Source: Roseiarcus sp963842835
GTDB lineage: Bacteria > Pseudomonadota > Alphaproteobacteria > Rhizobiales > Beijerinckiaceae
Assembly (NCBI GenBank): GCA_963842835.1
Contig: CAWJIB010000012.1
Location: forward strand, 1-64,000
DNA length: 64,000 nt
Direction: 5' to 3'
Shown piece after piece: positions 7,007-15,507 of this stretch. The position numbers and the translations under genes are program-made. Each line of letters opens with the position of its first letter. Within the stretch, counting starts at the first letter, position 1. The notes beneath the pieces were generated by a model. It had not been told where the DNA came from and did no database searches. It saw only the letters and a list, made by a program, of their open reading frames with translations.

Positions 7007-7576
7007 TCAGTCCTTGGCGCGTTCGACGTAGCTGCCGTCCTCCGTCTGGATGACGACGCGCGTTCCCGTGGTGATGTGCGGCGGCACCATGACGCGCGCG
7101 CCGTTGGAGAGTTTGGCGGGCTTATAGGACGAGGACGCGGTCTGGCCCTTCATCGCCGGCTCGGTCTCGACGACCTCCAGCGTCACGCGCGGCGGCAATT
7201 GGATGGCGACCGGCGTCTCGTTGAAGATCGACAAGATGACCTTCATCCCCTCCTGCAGCCATTGCGCCTGATCGCCGATGATGTCGGCCGGAACCTGGAT
7301 CTGGTCGAAAGTCTCGCCGTTCATGAAGTGATAGCCGTCAGCGTCGGAATAGAGGAAATCGTAATTTTTGTCCTCGACGAAGGCGCGCTCGACCTGCTCG
7401 GTGGTCTTGAAACGATCGGTCACTTTCACGCCGTCGGAAAGGCGGCGCATGTCGATCTGCGTCGTCGGCGTGCCCTTTCCCGGATGGAAGCTTTCGGCCG
7501 AAAGAACGACGCAAAGCTGACCGTCCTCCCGCTCGATGATATTGCCCTTGCGAATCGAGCTTGCGATAACTCTCAC
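7007..7576 (-). CDS. efp: Elongation factor P
   Basis: Ribosome-bound factor that relieves stalling at proline runs. The 189-residue length and three OB-type domains match the family. The loop HPGKGTP places lysine at residue 34, the position modified by beta-lysylation in bacteria with EpmA. The gene is divergent from epmA (start 7738), so factor and modifying enzyme share a 161-bp intergenic region. The C-terminal half (LPPRVTLEVVETEPAMKGQT) is the conserved signature. Start ATG at 7576. Confidence 0.97.
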   Translation of the reverse strand: MRVIASSIRKGNIIEREDGQLCVVLSAESFHPGKGTPTTQIDMRRLSDGVKVTDRFKTTEQVERAFVEDKNYDFLYSDADGYHFMNGETFDQIQVPADIIGDQAQWLQEGMKVILSIFNETPVAIQLPPRVTLEVVETEPAMKGQTASSSYKPAKLSNGARVMVPPHITTGTRVVIQTEDGSYVERAKD

Positions 7577-7737
7577 GTCTTTATCCCCAGAATTGGCGCG
7601 CGCGGAACCGCGGCGGCGACTTTGTCTTCAAGCCTTGGCTTGCGCGAATGCGGCGCGCACCATACCGATTTCGCCGCTAAAGGCCAGATAGGATCGAACA
7701 AACCTTTGCCGTTTCTCCCCGCCCGGACGCCCGCGCC

Positions 7738-8805
7738 GTGAATCCCGCCCCGCCCTTCTGGCGCCCGAGCCGCCATGCCGACCGGCGCCCGAGGCTCGCC
7801 GCGCGCGCGCGGATCGTTAGCGCCGTGCGCCGTTTTTTCGAGGACCAAGGGTTTGTCGAGGTCGAGCCCGCCGTCTTGCAGGCTTCGCCCGGCAACGAGG
7901 CGCACCTGCACGGATTTTCCACGTCCATGATCGGGCCGGACGGACGCGCCCGGCCCGCCTATTTGCACACTTCGCCCGAATTCGCGATGAAAAAGCTGCT
8001 CGCCGCCGGCGAGACGCGCATTTTCGCGCTCGCGCGGGTTTTTCGCAATCGCGAGCGCGGCGCCCTGCACGCGCCGGAATTCACGATGCTCGAATGGTAT
8101 CGCGTCGACGCCCCGCTGGAGGCGCTGATGGAGGATTGCGCGGCGATCCTGGCGCTCGCGGCGCGCGAGGCGGGCGCGCAGCGCTTTTCCTTTCGCGGTC
8201 GCCAGGCCGACCCCTTCGCCGTCCCCGAACGGCTGACCGTGCGCGAGGCGTTCCTCAGGCACGCCGGGATCGATCTCTTCGAATCGCTGCCGCACGAGGC
8301 GCGCGGCGAGCCCGACCGCGATTTGTTGGCGCGTCAGGCCGCGGCAATCGGGCTGCGCGTCGCCGACGACGACAGCTGGTCGGACGTCTTCAGCCGAATC
8401 CTGAGCGACCGGATCGAGCCGCGTCTCGGCCTGGGGCGGCCGACTTTCCTTTGCGAGTATCCGGCCTCGGAGGCGGCGCTGGCGCGGCTTTGCGCGCACG
8501 ATCCTCGAGTGGCGGAGCGTTTCGAGCTCTATGTCTGCGGCGTCGAACTCGCCAACGCCTTCGGCGAACTCACCGACGCGGGCGAGCAGCGGCGCCGCTT
8601 CGAAGACGAAATGGCCGTCAAGCAGCGCGTCTACGGCGAGGCCTATCCGATCGACGAGGACTTTCTCGCCGCGCTCGCGCAAATGCCTGAGGCCAGCGGC
8701 GCCGCGCTCGGCTTCGATCGGCTGGTCATGCTCGCCTGCGGCGCCGAGCGGATCGAGGACGTGCAATGGACGCCGGTGTTCGACCCGGCGGCGGACGGGC
8801 GATGA
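7738..8805 (+). CDS. epmA: EF-P lysine lysyltransferase (GenX/PoxA)
   Basis: A 355-residue lysyl-tRNA-synthetase paralogue without the tRNA-binding domain. It attaches (beta-)lysine to Lys34 of EF-P. Class II synthetase motifs are visible: motif 2 (FRNRERGALHAPEFTMLEWY), an ATP/lysine-site stretch (CGVELANAFGELTDAGEQ) and motif 3 (ALGFDRLVMLACGA). Translation begins at a GTG (7738). The last bases overlap recQ in an ATGA, so recQ is translationally coupled. EpmB (lysine 2,3-aminomutase) is not in the window. Confidence 0.95.
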   Translation: MNPAPPFWRPSRHADRRPRLAARARIVSAVRRFFEDQGFVEVEPAVLQASPGNEAHLHGFSTSMIGPDGRARPAYLHTSPEFAMKKLLAAGETRIFALARVFRNRERGALHAPEFTMLEWYRVDAPLEALMEDCAAILALAAREAGAQRFSFRGRQADPFAVPERLTVREAFLRHAGIDLFESLPHEARGEPDRDLLARQAAAIGLRVADDDSWSDVFSRILSDRIEPRLGLGRPTFLCEYPASEAALARLCAHDPRVAERFELYVCGVELANAFGELTDAGEQRRRFEDEMAVKQRVYGEAYPIDEDFLAALAQMPEASGAALGFDRLVMLACGAERIEDVQWTPVFDPAADGR

Positions 8806-10616
8806 GCGGCGCGAGAGGCCTCATGGACAAAGCGCGCGGCGAACTCGCGCGGGTCTACGGCTTTTCCGGCTTCCGGCCGGGGCAGGAGGAAATCGTCGCC
8901 GCGGTGCTGAAGGGCGAGGACGTGCTCGCGGTGATGCCGACCGGCAGCGGCAAGTCGCTGTGTTTCCAATTGCCCGCCCTGGCGCGCCAGGGCCTGACGC
9001 TCGTCGTTTCGCCGCTGATCGCGCTGATGCGCGATCAGGTCGCCCAGCTCAGCGAACTCGGGGTGCCGGCGGCGGCGTTGAATTCGGCGACCGAACCGCC
9101 CGAGCGCCAGCGCATCGCGCGCGCTTTACGCGATCGGTCGCTGCGCCTGCTCTACGTCGCCCCCGAGCGCCTGATGCGCGAGGATACGCTCGCAGCGCTG
9201 AAGGACGCTGCGATCGACCTCTTCGCCATCGACGAGGCCCATTGCGTCTCGCAATGGGGCCACGACTTCCGTCCCGAATACATGCGTCTGCGCGAGGCGG
9301 CCGAGGCGCTCGGCGGCGTGCAGACGATCGCGGTGACCGCGACCGCCGACGCGCCGACGCGCGACGACGTCGTCGAGCGCCTCTTCCTGCGCCGCCCGCG
9401 CGTCTTCGTGCGCTCGTTCGACCGGCCGAACCTGTTTCTGGCGATGCGGCCCAAGGGCAATGCGACGCGCTTGCTGACCGAGCGCCTCGAAGCGCACGCG
9501 AACGAGAGCGGCATCGTCTACTGCGCCTCGCGCCGGCGCACCGAGGAGCTGGCGCATGAATTTTCCGCGGCCGGACGGCGCGCGCTGCCCTATCACGCCG
9601 GCCTCGAGCACGTCGTGCGCTCGCACAACCAGGACGCCTTTCTGCAAGAAGACGGCGTCGTCATGTGCGCGACGATCGCCTTCGGCATGGGCGTCGACAA
9701 GCCCGACGTGCGCTTCGTCTTCCACGCCGACATGCCGTCCTCGATCGAGGCCTATTATCAGGAGATCGGCCGCGCCGGCCGCGACGGGCTGCCTGCCGAC
9801 ACGTTCACGCTCTATGGCGCCGGCGACATCGAATTGCGCCGCCGCCAGATCGCCGAAAGCGGCGCGCCCGACGAGCGCAAGCGCATCGAAATGACCAAGC
9901 TCGACGATCTCGTGACGCTGTGCGAGACCGCGCGCTGCCGCCGCCAGGTGCTGCTCGGTATGTTCGGCGAGGAATCGGGCCCTTGCGGCCATTGCGACGT
10001 CTGCCAGGGCGCGGTGCGGCTCGTCGACGGCCGGCTCGACGCGCAAAAGGCGCTCTCGGCGGTGCTGCGCACGTCGGGGCGCTTCTTCTTCGGCCATCTC
10101 GCCAACATCCTCGCGGGAAAGGCGAGCGAGGCGGTGACGCGCCACGGCCACGACCAGCTCAAGACCTTCGGCGTCGGCAAGGACCGCGCGCCCGCGGACT
10201 GGCGCGGCGTCCTGCGCCAGCTCTTGTCGGCCAAGCTGATCGACCACGATCGCGCCGACCGCGACCGGCTGATCGTCACCGACGAGGGGCGAAGGGTGCT
10301 GCGCGGCGAGGCGCCGTTCGCGCTGCGCGAGGACATCGCCGCCAAGAAGCCCCGCCGCCAAAGCCGCACGCCCGCCGCGCCGGGCGACGCGGGCGCCGAC
10401 CTTCTGGCGGCGCTCAAGGCGCTGCGCGGCGCGATGGCGCGGGCGCAGAAACAGCCGGCCTATGTCGTCTTTCCCGACCGCAGCCTGATCGAGATGGCGG
10501 CTGAGCGGCCGCGCACGCTCGACGATCTGGCCGCCATCCACGGCGTCGGCGCCGCCAAGCTGCAAAAATACGGCGCGGCTTTCCTCGCGGTGATCCGGGA
10601 CCACGCCGATGCCTGA
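8802..10616 (+). CDS. recQ: ATP-dependent DNA helicase RecQ
   Basis: A 604-residue 3'-5' helicase of recombination repair. Domains in order: DEAD-type core with Walker A at about 45-52 (MPTGSGKS) and DEAHC; helicase C domain with the QEIGRAGRDG motif; the zinc site (CETARCRRQVLLGMF to CGHCDVC); RQC winged helix; and a C-terminal HRDC domain (YVVFPDRSLIEMA to IHGVGAAKLQKYG). I chose the ATG at 8802, which overlaps the epmA stop (ATGA), over an upstream in-frame ATG at 8766 inside epmA. The gene ends 8 bases into mutM, forming an epmA-recQ-mutM string. Confidence 0.97.
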   Translation: MSGARGLMDKARGELARVYGFSGFRPGQEEIVAAVLKGEDVLAVMPTGSGKSLCFQLPALARQGLTLVVSPLIALMRDQVAQLSELGVPAAALNSATEPPERQRIARALRDRSLRLLYVAPERLMREDTLAALKDAAIDLFAIDEAHCVSQWGHDFRPEYMRLREAAEALGGVQTIAVTATADAPTRDDVVERLFLRRPRVFVRSFDRPNLFLAMRPKGNATRLLTERLEAHANESGIVYCASRRRTEELAHEFSAAGRRALPYHAGLEHVVRSHNQDAFLQEDGVVMCATIAFGMGVDKPDVRFVFHADMPSSIEAYYQEIGRAGRDGLPADTFTLYGAGDIELRRRQIAESGAPDERKRIEMTKLDDLVTLCETARCRRQVLLGMFGEESGPCGHCDVCQGAVRLVDGRLDAQKALSAVLRTSGRFFFGHLANILAGKASEAVTRHGHDQLKTFGVGKDRAPADWRGVLRQLLSAKLIDHDRADRDRLIVTDEGRRVLRGEAPFALREDIAAKKPRRQSRTPAAPGDAGADLLAALKALRGAMARAQKQPAYVVFPDRSLIEMAAERPRTLDDLAAIHGVGAAKLQKYGAAFLAVIRDHADA

Positions 10617-11487
10617 ACTGCCTGAAGTCGAGACGGTGCGGCGCGGGCTCGAGCCCGCCATGGTGGGCAAGCGCTTCACGCGCGTCGAGACCCGGCGGGG
10701 CGATCTGCGCGTTCCGTTTCCCGGTCGCTTCGCTGAGCGCCTGACCGGCAAAAGGATCGTGGGACTGACGCGGCGGGCCAAATACCTCTTGGCGGCGCTC
10801 GAGGGCGGCGAGACGCTCGTCATGCATCTCGGCATGTCCGGTTCATTTCGCGTCGAACGCGACGGCGAGACGCTGGCGCCCCCGTTCCATGGCGAGCGCC
10901 CGAAACTCGCCGCGCACGACCACGTCGTGTTCACGCTCGATAGCGGCGCGCGGGTCGTCTACAACGACCCCCGGCGCTTCGGCTCGATGATTCTCGCGCC
11001 GACGCAAGGCCTCGCCGAGCATCCGCTGTTCCGCGATCTCGGCGTCGAGCCGCTCTCGGCGGCATTCGACGCCGCGCGCCTCGCCTCTCTGTTGGCGGGC
11101 GCGCGCACGCCGCTGAAGAGCGCGCTCCTCGACCAAAGCCGCATCGCCGGGCTCGGCAACATCTACGTCTGCGAGGCGCTGCATCGCGCGCGGCTTTCGC
11201 CGCTGCGCGAGTCCGGGACGCTCGTCGACGCAAAGGGCGCGCCAACGCGGGCCGCCAAGGCGCTCGTCAAGGCCATTCGCGACGTGCTGCAGGAGGCGAT
11301 CGAAGCGGGCGGCTCGACGCTGCGCGATCATCGCCAGGCCGACGGCGCGCTCGGCTATTTCCAGCACGCCTTCGCAGTCTACGATCGCGAGGGCGCCCCC
11401 TGCCCGCGGCCGCGCTGCCGGGGCGTGATCGTGCGAATCACGCAGGGCGGCCGTTCGAGTTTTTATTGCCCGGCGTGCCAGAAATGA
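10609..11487 (+). CDS. mutM: Formamidopyrimidine-DNA glycosylase
   Basis: Base-excision repair enzyme for 8-oxoguanine and FaPy lesions. The start is certain because the catalytic proline must follow Met: MPELPEVETVRRGLEP. The lesion-reading MHLGMSGSF, the helix-two-turn-helix around LLDQSRIAGLGNIYVCEAL, and the C-terminal zinc finger (two pairs of cysteines in CPRPRC and YCPACQK) are all present. Length is 292 residues, as usual. It overlaps recQ by 8 bases, so it is expressed with the helicase. Confidence 0.97.
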   Translation: MPELPEVETVRRGLEPAMVGKRFTRVETRRGDLRVPFPGRFAERLTGKRIVGLTRRAKYLLAALEGGETLVMHLGMSGSFRVERDGETLAPPFHGERPKLAAHDHVVFTLDSGARVVYNDPRRFGSMILAPTQGLAEHPLFRDLGVEPLSAAFDAARLASLLAGARTPLKSALLDQSRIAGLGNIYVCEALHRARLSPLRESGTLVDAKGAPTRAAKALVKAIRDVLQEAIEAGGSTLRDHRQADGALGYFQHAFAVYDREGAPCPRPRCRGVIVRITQGGRSSFYCPACQK

Positions 11488-12152
11488 TAATGGCGGCGGC
11501 GTCGGATTCTCGCGATCGGCCGCGCGGTGGCCGAGATGTGCGAATGTCGCGGCTCCGCTCCGCCGAGGACGAGGCTTTGAGAAAAATCGGCGAATCGGCG
11601 CAAAGCGGCGGCGGCCGAAAGGAATCGAAGCCAGGCGCGAAGCTCGGGACGCTTCCGGCCCACCCCTGAGCCGCGCGCGTCTCCGCGCAGTCCTTTCGCG
11701 CAATTCCGCACGCGTTTTCACCATTTTGACCGTCTTGATATCCATTTTGGATTTTTTCGCGCGGGCGCGGGCCGCTCGGTTTGGATAACGTCACCGGGAC
11801 AAACCAACGCGCGAGCCGATGCAACCCCGACTGCCCCGGCCGCAAAGGGTCAAAGGGAACGAAGCGCAAATGGAAAGTGTCCGAAGCGGACATAACGACG
11901 GAAGGGAGGCCGTCAGTGTGAATTCCCTGCGGGGCGCTAGCGCCGAAGCGCTGGCGACTATCGACTTCCTCGACGCCGCCTCGACCGGCGTCGACGCGCC
12001 TCGCCGGCAAGCCCGAAATCCAACTCCGTCGTCAGCCCGTTGTTGATGATCGACGGCGGCGTGGCCATGCAACGACCCCAGGGCTCGGGCCCGATCTTTC
12101 CTGAAAAACCAACACTCAGCCAGGGCGCCCGCCGGGCGTGAAGGAGACTCTC
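11488..12152. other. 665-bp gene-free region before the catabolic operon
   Basis: I see no reading frame with family features here. The region holds a locally AT-rich patch (11719-11757) with two copies of a CATTTTG motif listed separately. A GC-rich stretch of no clear function follows, and then the ribosome-binding site AAGGAG at 12141-12146 before the M24 gene. A long 5' leader or an unrecognised RNA is possible. Confidence 0.5.
11720..11752. promoter_or_regulatory. Candidate operator pair for the catabolic operon
   Basis: ACCATTTTGACC (11720-11731) and ATCCATTTTGGAT (11740-11752) are spaced by about two helical turns, centre to centre. The second has perfect 5-bp arms (ATCCA/TGGAT). The 10-base string CATTTTGGAT is repeated, reversed, just upstream of the regulator gene (20600-20612). 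Both are AT-rich patches in GC-rich DNA. I infer binding by the regulator encoded at 18887-20587; the distance of about 400 bp to the first gene is longer than usual. Confidence 0.45.
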
Positions 12153-13457
12153 ATGACGCTGACCACCGCTCTCAGTCCACGCATCCTGCGCCCGGGCGAC
12201 ATCGACCCGAACTGGCGCTGGGACAAGCACATCCCCGCGCTCGGTCACACCGCCGTCGATTTCGAACGCCGCGTCGATCATGATCGGCTGCGCCGCTACC
12301 GCCTGAGCCGCGCCAAGGCCGCGCTGAAGAAATCCGATTGCGGCGCGCTGTTGCTGTTTGACGTCAACAATATCCGCTATGTCACCGGCACCAAGATCGG
12401 CGAATGGGAACGGGACAAGATGTGCCGTTTCAGCCTGCTTGCCGGGGACGAGGAACCCTTCGTTTGGGATTTTGGCTCGGCCGCCGTCCATCACAGGGAA
12501 TATTGCGACTGGCTCGACCCCGAACGTTGCCTGGCCGGCGTCGTCGGCATGCGCGGCACCATCCCGCCCTCTTTCGGACTGATGAAACGCTATGCCGAAG
12601 AAATCTACGCCCTTCTGAAAAAGGCCGGCGTGGCCAATATGCCCGTGGGCGTGGACTATGCCGAAACGGCGATGTTCATGGCGCTGCAAGAGGCGGGGAT
12701 GAAGATCGTCGACGGCCAGCAGATCATGCTATCGGCGCGCGAGATCAAGAACGTGGACGAAATCCACCTGCTCAACCAAGCGGCCAGCATGGTGGACGGC
12801 GTCTATCACATGATCTGGGAAGAGCTGAAGCCGGGCGTCCGCGAGAACGACATTGTCGCGATGGCCAACAAGATGCTCTATGAAATGGGCTCGGACGATG
12901 TGGAGGCGATCAACGCCATCTCGGGCGAACGCTGCAACCCGCATCCGCACAACTTCACCGACCGCTACTTCCGCCCCGGCGATCAGGCGTTTTTCGACAT
13001 CCTGCAGAGCTATCAGGGCTATCGCACGTGCTACTACCGCACTTTCAACATCGGCCGTTCCACTCCCGCGCAGGTCGACGCCTATGTGAAGGCGCGCGAC
13101 TGGCTGGACGCGGCGATCGCGCTGATCAAGCCGGGCGTGACGACCGACAAAGTGGCGGCCGCCTGGCCCGCCGCCGAGAGCTACGGCTTCCCAAGCGAAC
13201 TGGCCGCCTTCGGCCTGCAATTCGGGCACGGGCTTGGCCTTGCGCTCCACGAACGCCCGATCATCAGCCGCGCGGTCAGCCTGGACAACCCGATGGAGAT
13301 CCAGACCGGAATGGTCTTCGCGCTGGAAACCTATTGCCCGGCGTCCGACGGCTATTCGGCTGCGCGGATCGAGGAAGAGGTCGTGGTGACCGACAAGGGT
13401 TGCCAGGTCATCAGCCTCTTCCCCGCCGAAGAACTGCCGATCGCAAATCGGTACTGA
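12153..13457 (+). CDS. M24-family (creatinase/prolidase-fold) protein
   Basis: A 434-residue two-domain protein: creatinase-type N-domain (about 40-190, including ALLLFDVNNIRYVTGTKIGE) and pita-bread C-domain (about 195-430). The family includes aminopeptidase P, prolidase, creatinase and the DMSP lyase DddP. Of the five usual metal ligands, the first Asp (AFFDILQSY), the His (FGHGLGLALHERP) and the two Glu (FALETYC, RIEEEVVV) are visible. The second Asp falls in GYRTCYYRTF and appears to be replaced. Creatinase also lacks this ligand and works without metal. So a C-N or C-S bond hydrolase or lyase is as likely as a peptidase. The start at ATG 12153 is chosen for AAGGAG 7 bases upstream. First gene of the operon. 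Confidence 0.8.
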   Translation: MTLTTALSPRILRPGDIDPNWRWDKHIPALGHTAVDFERRVDHDRLRRYRLSRAKAALKKSDCGALLLFDVNNIRYVTGTKIGEWERDKMCRFSLLAGDEEPFVWDFGSAAVHHREYCDWLDPERCLAGVVGMRGTIPPSFGLMKRYAEEIYALLKKAGVANMPVGVDYAETAMFMALQEAGMKIVDGQQIMLSAREIKNVDEIHLLNQAASMVDGVYHMIWEELKPGVRENDIVAMANKMLYEMGSDDVEAINAISGERCNPHPHNFTDRYFRPGDQAFFDILQSYQGYRTCYYRTFNIGRSTPAQVDAYVKARDWLDAAIALIKPGVTTDKVAAAWPAAESYGFPSELAAFGLQFGHGLGLALHERPIISRAVSLDNPMEIQTGMVFALETYCPASDGYSAARIEEEVVVTDKGCQVISLFPAEELPIANRY

Positions 13458-13508
13458 TCGAAGCGGCCCGGCCGCCGACGGCCGGGCCTGCTGCGTGGAG
13501 GATGGGAC

Positions 13509-14498
13509 ATGAGCCCCGCGAATAAGACAAATTCCGAAGATTACTTGCGCGTGTATCGCCAGATGGTGCGCATCCGCGTGTTCGAGGACAACGCTAACCA
13601 GCTTTACCTCTCGGCAAAGATGCCTGGCCTGACGCACATGTATTCCGGGCAGGAAGCCGTGGCCGTCGGCATCTGCGAGGCGCTGGAGGTCAGCGACAAG
13701 ATCACCTCGACCCATCGCGGCCACGGCCACTGCGTCGCCAAGGGCGCCGAGTTCAAGGAGATGTTCTGCGAGCTTCTGGGCAAGGCCGAGGGCTACTGCC
13801 GGGGCAAGGGCGGCTCGATGCACATCGCCGATCAGGCTAACGGCAACCTCGGCGCCAATGCGATCGTCGGCGGCTCGGCCGGCATCGCCACGGGCGCGGC
13901 GCTGTCGGCCAAGCGACTCGGCACGAAGGACGTGACGGTGTGCTTTTTCGGCGACGGCGCGCTCGGTCAGGGGCTCTTGTACGAGGCCATGAACATGGCC
14001 GCGCTCTGGAAGCTGCCGGTGATCTACGCCTGCGAGAACAACCTCTACGGCGAATACACCAAGCTCGAGGAGATGGCCGCCGGCGCGCTGACGGCCCGCG
14101 CCGCGGCTTTCGGCATCGAGACGCACGTCGTGGACGGGCAGGACGTGCTCGCCGTCAATCGGTTGACGCGAGAACTGGTCGAGCGCGCACGCAAGGGCGA
14201 AGGGCCGTTCTTCCTCCAGCTCGACACCTACCGCTACTACGGCCACCACGTCGGCGACATCAACCGCGAATACTACCGGTCGAAGGAAGAAGAGACGTTC
14301 TGGAAGACGAAGCGCGACCCGATCGCCAATTTCGGCGCGTGGCTGGTCGAGGAGAAGATCGCCGCCGAGGACGAACTGAAAGCCATTGACAAGGCCGTGC
14401 GCGCCGACGCCGAGGCCGCCGTCGCCTATGCGCTGGCCGCCCCGTATCCGGAGGCGGCCGAGGTGCGCCTGCATGTCTATGCCGACAATGCGGCCTGA
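13509..14498 (+). CDS. TPP-dependent dehydrogenase E1 alpha subunit
   Basis: A 329-residue alpha subunit of a pyruvate/acetoin/branched-chain-type dehydrogenase. The thiamine diphosphate motif runs from GDG (148-150) to NN (177-178) through LGQGLLYEAMNMAALW. Earlier STHRGHGHCVAKGA and GKGGSMH, and later the loop YRYYGHHVGD, are typical of E1 alpha. The E1 pair decarboxylates a 2-oxo acid (or cleaves acetoin) and passes the acyl group to a lipoyl arm. GGAGG (13497-13501) precedes the ATG. The beta subunit follows after 10 bases. Sequence alone does not separate pyruvate, acetoin and other oxo acids. Confidence 0.93.
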   Translation: MSPANKTNSEDYLRVYRQMVRIRVFEDNANQLYLSAKMPGLTHMYSGQEAVAVGICEALEVSDKITSTHRGHGHCVAKGAEFKEMFCELLGKAEGYCRGKGGSMHIADQANGNLGANAIVGGSAGIATGAALSAKRLGTKDVTVCFFGDGALGQGLLYEAMNMAALWKLPVIYACENNLYGEYTKLEEMAAGALTARAAAFGIETHVVDGQDVLAVNRLTRELVERARKGEGPFFLQLDTYRYYGHHVGDINREYYRSKEEETFWKTKRDPIANFGAWLVEEKIAAEDELKAIDKAVRADAEAAVAYALAAPYPEAAEVRLHVYADNAA

Positions 14499-14508
14499 GG
14501 AGACGACG

Positions 14509-15507
14509 ATGCGACAGATCACCCTCGCCAAGGCCGTCAACGAGGCCATCGCCGAAGAGATGCGCCGCGACCCGACCATCTTCGTGATGGGCGAGGACGT
14601 GGCCGAGGCCGGAACGCCTTTCAAGGTTCTGTCGGGCCTCGTCGAGGAATTCGGCCGCGAGCGCATCATCGATACGCCGATTTCCGAACCGGGCTTCATG
14701 GGCATTGCCGTCGGCGCGGCGATGACCGGATCGCGCCCTATCGTGGACCTGATGTTCGGCGACTTCATCTTCCTCGTGATGGATCAGCTCTGCAATCAGG
14801 CGGCCAAGACCCATTACATGTCGGGCGGCAAGCTGAAGGTGCCTTTGGTGCTGCGCACCAACCTCGGCGCCACACGGCGGTCGGCGGCGCAACATTCCCA
14901 GTCGCTGCACGCGCTGGTGGCCCATATTCCCGGGCTGAAGGTCGCCCTGCCGTCGTCGGCCTACGAGGCCAAGGGCCTGATGAAGACCGCGATCCGAGAC
15001 GACAACCCGGTCGTGATCTTCGAAGACAAGATGATGTACAACGACAAGGCCCCGGTGCCGGAAGAAGAATACTTGATCCCCTTCGGCGTGGCCAACATCC
15101 TGCGCCAAGGCCGCGACATCACCCTCATCGCCACCTCGTCCATGGTGCAGGTGGCCCAGAAGGCGGCCGAGACGCTGGCCGCCGAGCACGGCATCAGCGC
15201 CGAGATCATCGACCCGCGCACGATCGTGCCGTTGGACGAGGAAACGATCCTGACGTCCGTGCGCAAGACCGGTCGCGCCATTGTCATTGACGAGGGCCAT
15301 CAGAGCTTCGGCGTCACTGCCGAGATCGCCAGCCGGATCAACGAAAAGGCCTTCTATCATCTCGACGCGCCCGTGCAGCGCATCGGGGCGATGGACGTTC
15401 CCGTGCCCTTTTCGCCAGCGCTCGAAGACCTGACCGTGCCGACGCGCGAGGTCGTGGTCGAGCGCGCGCGCCGGTCCGTGAGGGGGGAGCTGTTCGATGC
15501 CGCATGA
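14509..15507 (+). CDS. TPP-dependent dehydrogenase E1 beta subunit
   Basis: A 332-residue transketolase-like beta subunit. Starts MRQITLAKAVNEAIAEEM; contains GEDVAEAGTPFKVLSGL and the TPP-activating glutamate in DTPISEPGFMG. The pyrimidine-domain strand MFGDFIFLVMDQLCNQAAK and the C-terminal transketolase domain (IIDPRTIVPLDEETI, then DEGHQSFGVTAEI) follow. It forms the heterotetramer with the E1 alpha encoded just upstream. Its last 11 bases overlap the next gene, the lipoyl subunit, so the dehydrogenase subunits are translated together. Confidence 0.93.
   Translation: MRQITLAKAVNEAIAEEMRRDPTIFVMGEDVAEAGTPFKVLSGLVEEFGRERIIDTPISEPGFMGIAVGAAMTGSRPIVDLMFGDFIFLVMDQLCNQAAKTHYMSGGKLKVPLVLRTNLGATRRSAAQHSQSLHALVAHIPGLKVALPSSAYEAKGLMKTAIRDDNPVVIFEDKMMYNDKAPVPEEEYLIPFGVANILRQGRDITLIATSSMVQVAQKAAETLAAEHGISAEIIDPRTIVPLDEETILTSVRKTGRAIVIDEGHQSFGVTAEIASRINEKAFYHLDAPVQRIGAMDVPVPFSPALEDLTVPTREVVVERARRSVRGELFDAA

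Noticed and set aside
9126..10934. Open frame of 602 codons on the minus strand opposite recQ and mutM
   Set aside because: Shadow of two well-defined plus-strand genes; composition (Ala, Arg, Gly, Val) and lack of any domain argue against it.
12153..13457. DMSP lyase DddP
   Set aside because: The fold is shared, but the second metal Asp is not found and the neighbours (dehydrogenase complex, sugar importer) do not match known DMSP loci.
12729..14768. Open frame of 679 codons on the minus strand opposite the M24 and E1 genes
   Set aside because: It is a by-product of high GC codon bias: the plus-strand genes have clear family motifs and ribosome-binding sites, while this frame has none.
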